A DNA stretch of 16,501 nt, from assembly GCA_045636025.1 (NCBI GenBank), contig JAZTWP010000081.1:1-16501 (forward strand), written 5' to 3'. Made by a program: the position numbers and the translations under genes. The notes under the pieces were generated by a model. It searched no databases. It was not told the DNA's origin and worked only from the letters and a program-made list of their open reading frames with translations. Source of the stretch: UBA1081 sp045636025 (lineage in GTDB: Bacteria; Bacillota; Clostridia; Oscillospirales; Acutalibacteraceae). Below are positions 1 through 7,859 of this stretch, in pieces. Position 1 is the stretch's first letter. Every line of letters begins with the position of its first letter.

Positions 1-1749
1 CATCAGCTTGCTTCCGGCACTGTTCTTTGTGACAGATACTATATAGGCTCTGCACTCGGTGAAGGCGGATTCGGTATCACATACATAGGCCGTGACCTTA
101 AACTCGATATGAAGGTTGCGATTAAAGAATATTTCCCCTCAGGCTTTGTAAACAGAAGTAACACGGTATCACCGACCGTAAGCTGCAGCGTTCAGGGTGA
201 CCGCAAAGAATACTTTGAGCAGGGAAGAGACAGATTTTTAAGAGAAGCAAGAACTCTTGCAAGATTCTCAGGCACAGACGGTATTGTTGATGTGCGTGAC
301 TTCTTTGAAGAAAACAATACTGCATACATAGTTATGGAGTTTCTTGACGGTGAAACTCTTAAAGAGAATCTTATAAAAAACGGTGTGATGGCGGCTGATG
401 ATGTTATATCGATGCTTATGCCCGTTTTCAAGGCTCTTAAAAAGATTCACGAAAAGGATCTTATCCACAGAGATATAAGTCCCGACAATATTATGCTTGT
501 TGAGGACAAAATCAAACTTCTTGATTTCGGCTCGGCAAGAAATGTAACAGCGGCTGCAAACAAGAGCTTGTCCGTATTGCTTAAACCCGGTTATGCACCC
601 GAAGAGCAGTATCGATCAAAGGGTGTTCAGGGGCCCTGGACAGATATTTATGCTCTTTGTGCCACAATTTACAAGTGTATCACGGGCAGAACTCCCGAAG
701 ATTCAACAGACAGACTTTTTGAAGACTCATTGAAAATGCCTTCTGAATACGGCATTGCCATTGACCGTGAAACAGAAGCAGTTCTTATGAAAGGTCTTGC
801 TGTAAGAGCCGCAGACAGATATCAGAATATTGATGAATTCCTTTCTGCCCTTGAAAACAGAAAGACAATTCCTCTTGCGGCAGAAGAAATTAAAACAGAA
901 AAAATTGAAGAAACAGAAGAAGAAAAAACTGTGGGTATATGGGGTGAAACTGTCGCTCCCGTGACTCCCGAAGTTCCTGAAATTCCCTGTAATACAGATG
1001 AAAGTGAAGAAACTGTATGCATATGGAGTGACGATAATGCTGTTAATGAAACAGTAAATCCTGAGCCTGAAAAGGTTGAAACTCCGCCCGTTGAGACAGA
1101 GGTTGAAAAGACAGAAAGAATCTGGTCACAAGCAGAAGAAAAAACCGGAACAGCGGATAAGCCTGAAAAGGGTAAAAAGAAAATAATAGCAGCAATTATA
1201 GCAGTTGTGCTTGCTATTGCTGTTGTAATCTCTGGAATTTGTATAGATAGGGAAAAGTATAAGAATGAAATCTTGTCTGGAGGATTTTTTTTCGCAGGTT
1301 GGGATTGTTGGTTACCTTGTTCTGCTTCTCAATTTTTTGAGTATGGTTGGTATTTTATTGATGATGAATCGTGGTGTGGTGATGGAAGAGGTGAATATGG
1401 ATATGATTCATATTGGCGGACAATGAGCGATGGACAAAATATAATAGAAGTTTGTTATGATATTGCGCCAGGTATGGATATTGAAGATGCAATAATTTTT
1501 TGTATTAAATTAAATTCTTTAACATTTGATGCCAATTTTAGTTTTTATGATAAGATTTTTTTGGGGCAATCGATTGACGATATTCCAAAATTTGAAAAAT
1601 CGTATTTCGATGCTCCATCAATTCCTGGTGAATGTTACGCTATTGAAGAATATACAAATAATGATTCTAAATGGGTCTATTTTTATGAGGAAAATAATTC
1701 TATAGTGGAAATTGAGATAGGTCGTATAATTGATAGTTATTACCAATAA
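1..1749 (+). CDS. Membrane Ser/Thr protein kinase, GFGITY type (5'-truncated)
   Basis: Transfers phosphate from ATP to Ser/Thr of cytoplasmic partners and probably senses an external signal. The frame is open from base 1 (HQLASGTVL...), so the gene starts upstream. Alignment with the next gene suggests about 31 missing codons, including a zinc ribbon. Seen: glycine loop GEGGFGITY (about 58-84), catalytic Lys in VAIKEY (124-126), HRDISPDN (466 on), LLDFG (Asp 523-525), YAPEEQY. An acidic linker (about 870-1170) carries three copies of an E-x-T-x-x-I-W motif, then a basic patch and one membrane helix (about 1183-1245), then a roughly 165-residue external domain. That domain distantly matches the external domain of the next kinase but is far more AT-rich than the rest. 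The kinase domain is roughly three-quarters identical to the next gene (by eye). Only 22 bases separate them: one operon, tandem duplication. Kinase call certain; ligand unknown. Confidence 0.93.
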   Translation, partial: HQLASGTVLCDRYYIGSALGEGGFGITYIGRDLKLDMKVAIKEYFPSGFVNRSNTVSPTVSCSVQGDRKEYFEQGRDRFLREARTLARFSGTDGIVDVRDFFEENNTAYIVMEFLDGETLKENLIKNGVMAADDVISMLMPVFKALKKIHEKDLIHRDISPDNIMLVEDKIKLLDFGSARNVTAAANKSLSVLLKPGYAPEEQYRSKGVQGPWTDIYALCATIYKCITGRTPEDSTDRLFEDSLKMPSEYGIAIDRETEAVLMKGLAVRAADRYQNIDEFLSALENRKTIPLAAEEIKTEKIEETEEEKTVGIWGETVAPVTPEVPEIPCNTDESEETVCIWSDDNAVNETVNPEPEKVETPPVETEVEKTERIWSQAEEKTGTADKPEKGKKKIIAAIIAVVLAIAVVISGICIDREKYKNEILSGGFFFAGWDCWLPCSASQFFEYGWYFIDDESWCGDGRGEYGYDSYWRTMSDGQNIIEVCYDIAPGMDIEDAIIFCIKLNSLTFDANFSFYDKIFLGQSIDDIPKFEKSYFDAPSIPGECYAIEEYTNNDSKWVYFYEENNSIVEIEIGRIIDSYYQ

Positions 1750-1771
1750 GTACCCCACGGAGGTTTTATAA

Positions 1772-3604
1772 ATGAAGTACTGTAAATATTGTATAGCACC
1801 GATTGAAGACGGTGTAAATGAATGTCCCGCTTGTCACAAGCGTCTTGATGCTGAGGCTCCTCTTCATCAGCTTGCGCCCGGAACAATACTTAACGGAAGA
1901 TATTATGTAGGCTCTGCTCTCGGTGAGGGCGGATTTGGTATCACATATATCGGCCGTGACCTTAACCTTGATATGAAAGTTGCTATCAAGGAATATTATC
2001 CCACAGGTTATGTAAACAGAAGCAATACTGTTTCTGCATCACTTACCTGCGGTACTCAGGGTGAAAGAAAAGAGTATTTTGAGCAGGGAAGAGACAGATT
2101 CCTCAGAGAAGCAAGAACTCTTGCCAAATTCTCAGGTACAGAGGGTATTGTTGATGTAAGAGATTTCTTTGATGCCAACAATACTGCCTACATAGTTATG
2201 GAATACCTTGACGGTCTCACTCTTAAGGATATGCTCAAACAGAACGGTGTTATGGCTGCAGGTCACGTTGTGAATCTTCTTATGCCCATTATGAGAGCTC
2301 TCAAGCAGGTTCACGATCAGGATCTTATTCACAGAGATATCAGCCCCGATAATATTATGTTTGTTGACGGCAGAATCAAGCTTCTTGACTTCGGTGCCGC
2401 AAGAAACGTTTCTGCTGTTGCTAACAAGAGCCTTTCAGTTGTTCTCAAACCCGGTTATGCTCCCGAAGAGCAGTACAGAACAAAGGGTGTTCAGGGACCC
2501 TGGACAGATATCTATGCTCTTTGTGCAACAATGTACAAGTGTATCACAGGTTCTGCTCCCGAAGACTCAACAGAAAGACTTGTAAATGATACTATCAGAA
2601 GACCCTCTGAAATGGGTATTGCTATTGCTCCTCAGATTGAAAACACAATTATGAAGGGACTTGCAGTCAATGCAAAAGACAGATTCCAGAATATAACAGA
2701 GCTTATTGCTGCATTTGAGGGCAGAATTCCCGTAACAGCTCCCGTAAATACAGCAAAGACAATGCCCGTCAATGCTCCCGTTCAGGCTCCTGCTCAGGCA
2801 CCTGCTCAGGTACCCGTTCAGCCTCCCGTTCAGCCTCCCGTTCCTGCTAATGTTCCTGCTAAAAAGGGTAAAACAGGTATTATCATCGGTATTGTTGTCG
2901 GTGCGGTGATACTCATTCTCGGTATTGTTCTTGCAGTTGCAATTTTCGGTTCAGTCGGTTCAGATGCTCTCTCAGGAAATAATAACAACATTGAGTTTGA
3001 CAGATATGAACCCAATGATGATGACGAAACCACAACAAATAATTCGACAGATGATGTGATTTCTGATGATACCACAACTCAGCCTGCTGATGTTGTTGAC
3101 CCTCCCGTAAGCAATGTTCAGATGTCAGACAATCTGTATGATGCAACATTCAAGCTTGACGGCAAGGTATATCAGCTTCCTCTGACTTATGATGAGCTGG
3201 CTACAGACGGCTGGGCATATTCTGATGAAAAAATCTATGTTGAGACCAGCTCACGTGAATGGCATACGATGACAAAAGACGATAAATCGATTATGGTCAT
3301 AGTTGAAAATTCAGAAGAATTCGGCACAGATATAATCAACTGTCCTATTATGGCTATAAGTGTTTCTCCTGCAGATAATGTTGATTTTGAAGTAGCAAAA
3401 GGTATCTCACTTTACTCATCAGTTGAAGAAGTAAGAGCAGCATTCGGTGTAGAAGATTATCTGTTTGAGGACGATAATCTGACTTCTCTTGATTACGAAA
3501 GTGAAGACGGAAATGTTATTGTTAACTTCTGGATATATGATATTACCAGTGATATGTGGGATTACAGCGAAATTCAGATAAGTTATTATAATTCTTATTA
3601 TTAA
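1772..3604 (+). CDS. Zinc-ribbon membrane Ser/Thr protein kinase, GFGITY type
   Basis: Full-length 610-residue paralogue of the preceding kinase. Start at 1772 is set by CGGAGG at 1758-1763. Domains in order: zinc ribbon (C4, C7, C18, C21); kinase domain about 42-315 with GEGGFG (51-56), catalytic Lys K73, HRD 187-189, DFG 206-208 and a YAPEEQY activation/APE segment; Pro/Ala/Val/Gln-rich linker about 320-363; basic KKGK; one membrane helix about 369-391; a short Asn/Asp/Thr-rich acidic stalk; and a roughly 155-residue external domain ending in SYYNSYY. All catalytic residues are present, so it should be active. The kinase faces the cytoplasm and the C-terminus lies outside. No convincing terminator follows; a new promoter starts 46 bases after the stop. 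Family assignment is secure; substrates and external ligand are unknown. Confidence 0.95.
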   Translation: MKYCKYCIAPIEDGVNECPACHKRLDAEAPLHQLAPGTILNGRYYVGSALGEGGFGITYIGRDLNLDMKVAIKEYYPTGYVNRSNTVSASLTCGTQGERKEYFEQGRDRFLREARTLAKFSGTEGIVDVRDFFDANNTAYIVMEYLDGLTLKDMLKQNGVMAAGHVVNLLMPIMRALKQVHDQDLIHRDISPDNIMFVDGRIKLLDFGAARNVSAVANKSLSVVLKPGYAPEEQYRTKGVQGPWTDIYALCATMYKCITGSAPEDSTERLVNDTIRRPSEMGIAIAPQIENTIMKGLAVNAKDRFQNITELIAAFEGRIPVTAPVNTAKTMPVNAPVQAPAQAPAQVPVQPPVQPPVPANVPAKKGKTGIIIGIVVGAVILILGIVLAVAIFGSVGSDALSGNNNNIEFDRYEPNDDDETTTNNSTDDVISDDTTTQPADVVDPPVSNVQMSDNLYDATFKLDGKVYQLPLTYDELATDGWAYSDEKIYVETSSREWHTMTKDDKSIMVIVENSEEFGTDIINCPIMAISVSPADNVDFEVAKGISLYSSVEEVRAAFGVEDYLFEDDNLTSLDYESEDGNVIVNFWIYDITSDMWDYSEIQISYYNSYY

Positions 3605-3649
3605 AGTGTTATTTATTGTAAATAATTATTAAAAAAAAGGTCGGTTTTG

Positions 3650-3678
3650 TTGACTTTTTGTCGGAATAGTGCTAAAAT
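3650..3678 (+). promoter_or_regulatory. Sigma-A promoter for the triple-ribbon/kinase 3 operon
   Basis: TTGACT (-35, 3650-3655), 17-base spacer, TAAAAT (-10, 3673-3678), preceded by TGC (3670-3672), which makes an extended -10. Predicted transcription start is near 3685, giving a 5' leader of about 115 bases before the ATG at 3802. Spacing is ideal and the match strong. The heptamer CGGAATA lies in the spacer (3662-3668) and again in the inverted repeat downstream. Confidence 0.75.
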
Positions 3679-3726
3679 TTAGTAGTAAAATTATTTTATT
3701 TTTCTGACATAATTTACAAAGATTCA

Positions 3727-3759
3727 TTATTCCGCATTTTGCTTAAAAGTGCGGAATAA
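3727..3759 (+). repeat. Inverted repeat / leader hairpin TTATTCCGCA...TGCGGAATAA
   Basis: A perfect 10-bp inverted repeat (3727-3736 and 3750-3759). It extends inwards by one T-G wobble and three T-A pairs to a 5-base loop (GCTTA). It is followed by A-rich sequence on the + strand, not a T-run, so it is a poor terminator. It lies in the transcribed leader, about 40 bases before the start codon. It could be an mRNA-stabilising 5' hairpin or a dyad operator. The rest of 3605-3801 holds the promoter and AT-rich sequence, with no gene seen. Confidence 0.6.
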
Positions 3760-3801
3760 GTCATTCAAAAAAAATATAAATTATTGAAAGAGGTAAGTAT
3801 T

Positions 3802-4437
3802 ATGGCATCATTTTTCGATGATATCGGTAAGAAAATTTCTCAGGCAGGTCAGGGTGTTGCTCAGTCAACAAAAAACCTTGCCAATGTTACAAAATACAAC
3901 TCAATGATTTCCGATGAGGAAAAGAAGATTGAAAATATCTATTTCCAGCTCGGTAAAGCATACTTTGAAGTTAATGCAAATTCACCCGATCCCACATTTG
4001 CGGGTTATGTGAATGCAATCAAAGAAGCTATTGCAAACATTGAAAATATCAAAGAACAGATCAAAGAAATCAAGGGTGTTACAAATTGTCCCACTTGCGG
4101 TGCTGAAATTTCTTATTCATCAGCATTCTGTAATTCCTGCGGTGCAAGAGTTCCTGAAAGAGTTATTGCACAGCCCATTCCTCCCAATTCTGTAAAATGC
4201 GGTAATTGCGGTGCTTATGTTCCCGAAGGTTACAAGTTCTGTACATCATGCGGCACAGTAATGCCCGTAGCTCCTGCAGCACCCGTAGCTCCTGCAGCAC
4301 CCGTTGCTCCCGCTGCACCTGTTGCTCCTGCAGCTCCTGTTGCTCCTGTTGCTCCTGCAATGAAGCATTGCACAAACTGCGGTAATGAACTTCCTGCAGA
4401 GGCAGCATTCTGTACCAATTGCGGTCAGCAGTTATAA
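3802..4437 (+). CDS. Soluble triple zinc-ribbon protein with helical N-terminus
   Basis: 211 residues, no membrane segment or signal peptide. Start ATG 3802 is chosen over the in-frame TTG at 3784 because GAGG (3790-3793) sits 8 bases before it. The N-terminal 90 residues look helical and amphipathic (DDIGKKISQAGQG..., then EEKKIENIYFQLGKAYFEV) and resemble the helical head found on many Firmicute zinc-ribbon proteins. Three ribbons follow: C96/C99/C110/C113, C133/C136/C147/C150 and C190/C193/C204/C207. Ribbons two and three are separated by a PVAPAA repeat. It is first in its transcription unit and directly precedes the third kinase, so it may be a cytoplasmic adaptor or phosphorylation substrate that meets the ribbons of the membrane proteins (inference). 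The ribbons are clear; the function is unknown. Confidence 0.9.
   Translation: MASFFDDIGKKISQAGQGVAQSTKNLANVTKYNSMISDEEKKIENIYFQLGKAYFEVNANSPDPTFAGYVNAIKEAIANIENIKEQIKEIKGVTNCPTCGAEISYSSAFCNSCGARVPERVIAQPIPPNSVKCGNCGAYVPEGYKFCTSCGTVMPVAPAAPVAPAAPVAPAAPVAPAAPVAPVAPAMKHCTNCGNELPAEAAFCTNCGQQL
4264..4359 (+). repeat. 18-bp tandem repeat encoding PVAPAA
   Basis: Four 18-bp units start at 4264, 4282, 4300 and 4318, followed by a partial tract to 4359. The first two are identical; later ones differ only at synonymous third positions. They encode a flexible Pro/Ala/Val hinge between the second and third ribbons. Each unit is six codons, so copy-number change by slippage would keep the frame. Confidence 0.85.
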
Positions 4438-4468
4438 GTTACTGAAAATAAAGGTGTAAAAACCTTAA

Positions 4469-4477
4469 AAGGTGGAG
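4469..4477 (+). promoter_or_regulatory. Ribosome binding site deciding the start of kinase 3
   Basis: AAGGTGGAG lies 6 bases before the ATG at 4484. A GTG at 4472 is in frame but falls inside this Shine-Dalgarno sequence. The ATG also places the ribbon cysteines at 3 and 6, as in the sibling proteins. Confidence 0.75.
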
Positions 4478-4483
4478 TTTTTT

Positions 4484-7066
4484 ATGACTTGTAAAAAATG
4501 CGGTTCTGAAATTAACCCAAATGATAAGTTTTGTCAGAAATGCGGAGAAAAGGTTGCCTCTGCAACACCTGCTGACGTGCTTGCCACCGTTAATGACGAT
4601 AAAAGATTTACTGTAATAAAATCTGTTGGTGATGATATTGAATCACAGAATGTGTTGCTTAAAAGCGTATGGCCTGACTGGACAGTTGTTCAGAAACTGG
4701 GCGAAGGCTCTTTCGGCAAGGTTTATAAAGCTGAAAGAACTGAAATGGGCAACAAATTCTACTCAGCTATCAAAATTATTACAGTTCCTCAGAATGCCAC
4801 AGAGGCTGAAACAATCAGCGCAGAGGTAGGATATGATGCAAAGTCAACAACTGAATATTTCAAAGCTCTTGTTGATGACTGCGTAAATGAAATCAAAATG
4901 ATGGAATCCTTCAAAGGAATCCAGAATATTGTTTCTGTTGAAGATTACAAGGTTGTTCCTCACGAAGGTGATTTCGGCTGGTCTATTTTTATCAGAATGG
5001 AACTCCTTACAAGCTTTGTTTCTTACAGTAAAGCAAAGCCTCTCACCGAAAAAGATGTTATCAAGCTCGGTATAGACATCTGTTCCGCCCTTGAATGCTG
5101 TGCAAGACTCAATGTTATGCACAGAGATATCAAACCTGAAAATATTTTTGTTTCCAACTTCGGTGATTTCAAGCTCGGTGACTTCGGTATTGCCCGTAAG
5201 CTTGAAAAGTCAACAGCAGGTATGTCCAAAAAGGGTACATATAACTATATGGCGCCTGAAGTTTACAGCGGAAAAGGTAAATACGATTTCAAATCAGATA
5301 TTTATTCTCTGGGTATCGTGCTTTACAAGCTGATGAACAATAACAGATTCCCCCTTGTTGACCCGGTCAGCACGGCTGTTACTTATCAGCAGATGGATGC
5401 CGCTTTCACAAACCGTATGGCAGGTGCAAGGCTCGGCAAACCTATAAATGCAAGTGCTGCATTTTCAAATGTTATTCTTGCCGCTTGTGCTTACAATCCT
5501 CAGGAGCGTTTCGCAACAGCAAGTGCAATGAAGGCTGCGCTTATCAACATTCAGTCAGGTAAAGCTGATGTGGCGCAGAATCCCGTTCCTGCTAATGTTG
5601 TTGATAAAAATAAAGACAAAAAAGCAGATGCCAAGTCCAAAGCTAAGGCAGAACCCGAAAAGAAGAAAAAGAAAGAGAAAAAAGAAAAGAAAAAAATGTC
5701 CAAAGGCAAAAAGGCATTGATCATAATTTCAGTTATTCTCCTTCTTCTCTGCGGCGTTGTCGGATATTTTCTGATAAGCTATTATCTGGGTGCTGAGTAC
5801 AAAATTATGAAAGCACTTGAAAATGAAGATTACAACGCTGCAATTGAGGTTTATAACGAATCTGACGGTGAAGCCTCAAATCTGCTTATTAAAAAGCTTG
5901 AAGAAAGACTTGAAAAAGCAAAAACTGATTTCGTAGCAGGTACAATTGATTATTCAGTTGCTAATATGGAAGTTTCAACTATTAAAAAAATGGGTATTTC
6001 TGAAATTTCAGGCAAAGTAAAAGAAGTCAGTGAATACATCAATAAGCTCAATGATTCTAAGACAGCTTTCAGCACAGCCGAAACATTGTTCGGTAAGGCT
6101 GACTATGCAGGAGCTATGGAGAATTATAAGAAAGTTATTGAAGACGATTCAAATTATGAATCAGCAAAGACAAAGCTTTCTGAAGCAGCAGTCAAGTACC
6201 GTGAACAGATTCTTGCAAAGGCTGATGAGTATGTAAAGGCAGGTTCTTATGCAAAGGCTATTGCTGAACTTGAAGCAGCACTCAAAGTGCTTCCCGAGGA
6301 TTCACAGCTTTCAGCTCAGCTTGAATCTTACAAATCAGATTCATCATCACAGGTAAAGAGTGATGCAATTCAGACAGCAGCAAATGCCGCTGCATCAGGC
6401 GATTACATCACAGCAATTCAGACTCTTGAAGCTGCAATTGTAAATTATCCCGATGATGTTGAAATTTCAACAGATCTTGATACATACAAGACAAGCTATG
6501 TGACATCTGTTATTGCAACTGCTGACAGTTTTGTTGCAAACAGAGATTATCTTTCTGCAATTGCCGCTGTTGCTGATGCTCTCGCTGTTCTTCCCGGCAA
6601 TCAGACATTGCTCGATAAACAGACAACACTTGAGAATAACAGACCCCTTGTTGTTGCTACTCTTACACCTATAAACGGCGGTTTTACATGGAATGAGGGT
6701 GATCCTACAGACCCGTTCCAGGTTACTCATACAAATTCAGGATATTATTCAATTTTATGGGGGAAGAGAGAAACAACTACCTATGCAGAGTATAGGGTAT
6801 ATGGTAAATACAAGACTCTTACAGCTTCGGTTGTTCCCCATAGTTTAATTCGTCAATCAGCTAAAATTGTAGTTAAGGTCTATGCAGACGATATTCTTGT
6901 ATACACATCAAAAGAAATCGGCAGAAAGACCGATAAATTTGAGATTTCTGCAAATGTTGCCGGTGCTGACTATGTGAAAATTGTTGTTGAAATAAAAGAT
7001 AATGGTGATAATTACACTGGTTACGACGCTCTGATATTTATGGATCCTCAGCTCTGGACTGAGTAA
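4484..7066 (+). CDS. Zinc-ribbon membrane Ser/Thr kinase with TPR-like and NPCBM-like external domains
   Basis: 860 residues. Zinc ribbon C3/C6/C17/C20; kinase domain about 66-360 with GEGSFG (73-78), catalytic Lys K97, HRDIKPEN (H213-R214-D215), DFG 233-235 and YNYMAPEV. This is a classical kinase, not the GFGITY type of the first two. A very basic linker (KKKKKEKKEKKK) leads to one membrane helix (about 411-433). Outside are about four TPR-like units of roughly 50 residues (for example GSYAKAIAELEAALKVLP, GDYITAIQTLEAAIVNYP), then a C-terminal beta-rich domain (about 730-860). The last domain has features of the NPCBM carbohydrate-binding family: YKTLTASV near its start, VVKVYADDILVYTS, and a closing DALIFMDPQL. 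This suggests sensing of a cell-wall or environmental glycan (inference). It lies 46 bases after the triple-ribbon gene and 11 before the phosphatase, so it is operonic. Kinase sure; NPCBM likely. Confidence 0.93.
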   Translation: MTCKKCGSEINPNDKFCQKCGEKVASATPADVLATVNDDKRFTVIKSVGDDIESQNVLLKSVWPDWTVVQKLGEGSFGKVYKAERTEMGNKFYSAIKIITVPQNATEAETISAEVGYDAKSTTEYFKALVDDCVNEIKMMESFKGIQNIVSVEDYKVVPHEGDFGWSIFIRMELLTSFVSYSKAKPLTEKDVIKLGIDICSALECCARLNVMHRDIKPENIFVSNFGDFKLGDFGIARKLEKSTAGMSKKGTYNYMAPEVYSGKGKYDFKSDIYSLGIVLYKLMNNNRFPLVDPVSTAVTYQQMDAAFTNRMAGARLGKPINASAAFSNVILAACAYNPQERFATASAMKAALINIQSGKADVAQNPVPANVVDKNKDKKADAKSKAKAEPEKKKKKEKKEKKKMSKGKKALIIISVILLLLCGVVGYFLISYYLGAEYKIMKALENEDYNAAIEVYNESDGEASNLLIKKLEERLEKAKTDFVAGTIDYSVANMEVSTIKKMGISEISGKVKEVSEYINKLNDSKTAFSTAETLFGKADYAGAMENYKKVIEDDSNYESAKTKLSEAAVKYREQILAKADEYVKAGSYAKAIAELEAALKVLPEDSQLSAQLESYKSDSSSQVKSDAIQTAANAAASGDYITAIQTLEAAIVNYPDDVEISTDLDTYKTSYVTSVIATADSFVANRDYLSAIAAVADALAVLPGNQTLLDKQTTLENNRPLVVATLTPINGGFTWNEGDPTDPFQVTHTNSGYYSILWGKRETTTYAEYRVYGKYKTLTASVVPHSLIRQSAKIVVKVYADDILVYTSKEIGRKTDKFEISANVAGADYVKIVVEIKDNGDNYTGYDALIFMDPQLWTE

Positions 7067-7077
7067 GAGGTGCAGCT

Positions 7078-7827
7078 ATGTCAATGATTTATGAAATCGA
7101 GTATGCCTGTATAAATGCCAGAGGCAGAGTCAGAGAAGCTAATCAGGATAACTTTTATGCAGAGGGTAATTACCGCTGCGGTAAAGAAAAAAATAATGAC
7201 CAGTATATCTGCGGTGTCATTAAGTCAGATGAAAATAAAATCCTTGCCGTTTATGACGGAATGGGCGGAGAATCTATGGGAGATATGGCATCGCTCATAT
7301 CCTCAAGAGCTACTGCCGATTATGACGGAGTTTGCGGTGACGGAGAAGATTTTCTCAACGAAATGTGCCTTACGCTCAATTCTCTTGTCTGTGAATTTGC
7401 ACAGTCCAAGCAGATAAGATGCACAGGCTCAACAGCAGCAATCATCAGATTCTGCGCAGATAATTTATATTGTTGTAATCTGGGTGACAGCTCAGTTTTC
7501 AAAATTACAAAAAGTGGTATTGTCAAAATCTCAGAAGATCATGTGGTAAAGAATTTCCCAAGAAAAAAGGCACCCCTTACACAGTTTATAGGAATGCCCA
7601 CAGATGAAATTATGATGGTTCCTTACATCACAAAGCATGATTATGAAGAAGGTGTAATGTATCTTCTTTGTTCTGACGGAATAACCGATATGGTTACTCA
7701 GAATGAGATATTCAGCATTGTTACAAGCGAAGGCACAGTCAAAGAAAAGACTCAGAAACTTGTTGATAAAGCAATGCAGAACGGCGGCGTTGATAATATC
7801 ACAGCAATAATTTGTCTTACAAAATAA
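7078..7827 (+). CDS. PP2C-family Ser/Thr protein phosphatase
   Basis: Cytoplasmic metal-dependent phosphatase of 249 residues, the usual length of bacterial PrpC/Stp enzymes. It removes phosphate from Ser/Thr and presumably opposes the neighbouring kinases. The family motifs appear in order: REANQDNF, VYDGMGGES, GSTAAII, NLGDSSVFKI, LLCSDGITDMV and GGVDNITAI. These supply the metal-binding Asp residues, so it should be active. No membrane helix or extra domain. Start ATG 7078 follows GAGG (7067-7070) at 7 bases. It lies 11 bases after kinase 3 and 32 before the next gene, within one transcription unit. It is the only phosphatase seen for three kinases. Family certain; pairing with a particular kinase is inferred from position. 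Confidence 0.96.
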   Translation: MSMIYEIEYACINARGRVREANQDNFYAEGNYRCGKEKNNDQYICGVIKSDENKILAVYDGMGGESMGDMASLISSRATADYDGVCGDGEDFLNEMCLTLNSLVCEFAQSKQIRCTGSTAAIIRFCADNLYCCNLGDSSVFKITKSGIVKISEDHVVKNFPRKKAPLTQFIGMPTDEIMMVPYITKHDYEEGVMYLLCSDGITDMVTQNEIFSIVTSEGTVKEKTQKLVDKAMQNGGVDNITAIICLTK

Positions 7828-7846
7828 AAAACAATACTAAAAATAC

Positions 7847-7852
7847 AGGAGG
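7847..7852 (+). promoter_or_regulatory. Consensus AGGAGG site deciding the start at 7860
   Basis: AGGAGG lies 7 bases before ATG 7860. A longer in-frame reading from TTG 7812 would overlap the phosphatase gene and add residues upstream of the ribbon, so it is rejected. Confidence 0.85.
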
Positions 7853-7859
7853 TAATAGT

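Noticed and set aside
3784..3801. TTG start adding six residues to the triple-ribbon protein
   Set aside because: It overlaps the GAGG ribosome binding site that is well spaced for ATG 3802.
4163..4418. - strand frames with Gln/Glu-rich or collagen-like Gly-Ala-Thr repeats
   Set aside because: They are the complement of the PVAPAA repeat in the triple-ribbon gene; no independent start signals.
4451..4473. AAGGT/ACCTT small hairpin that might compete with the kinase 3 ribosome binding site
   Set aside because: Only 5 bp, and the alternative pairing would leave a 2-base loop; probably chance.
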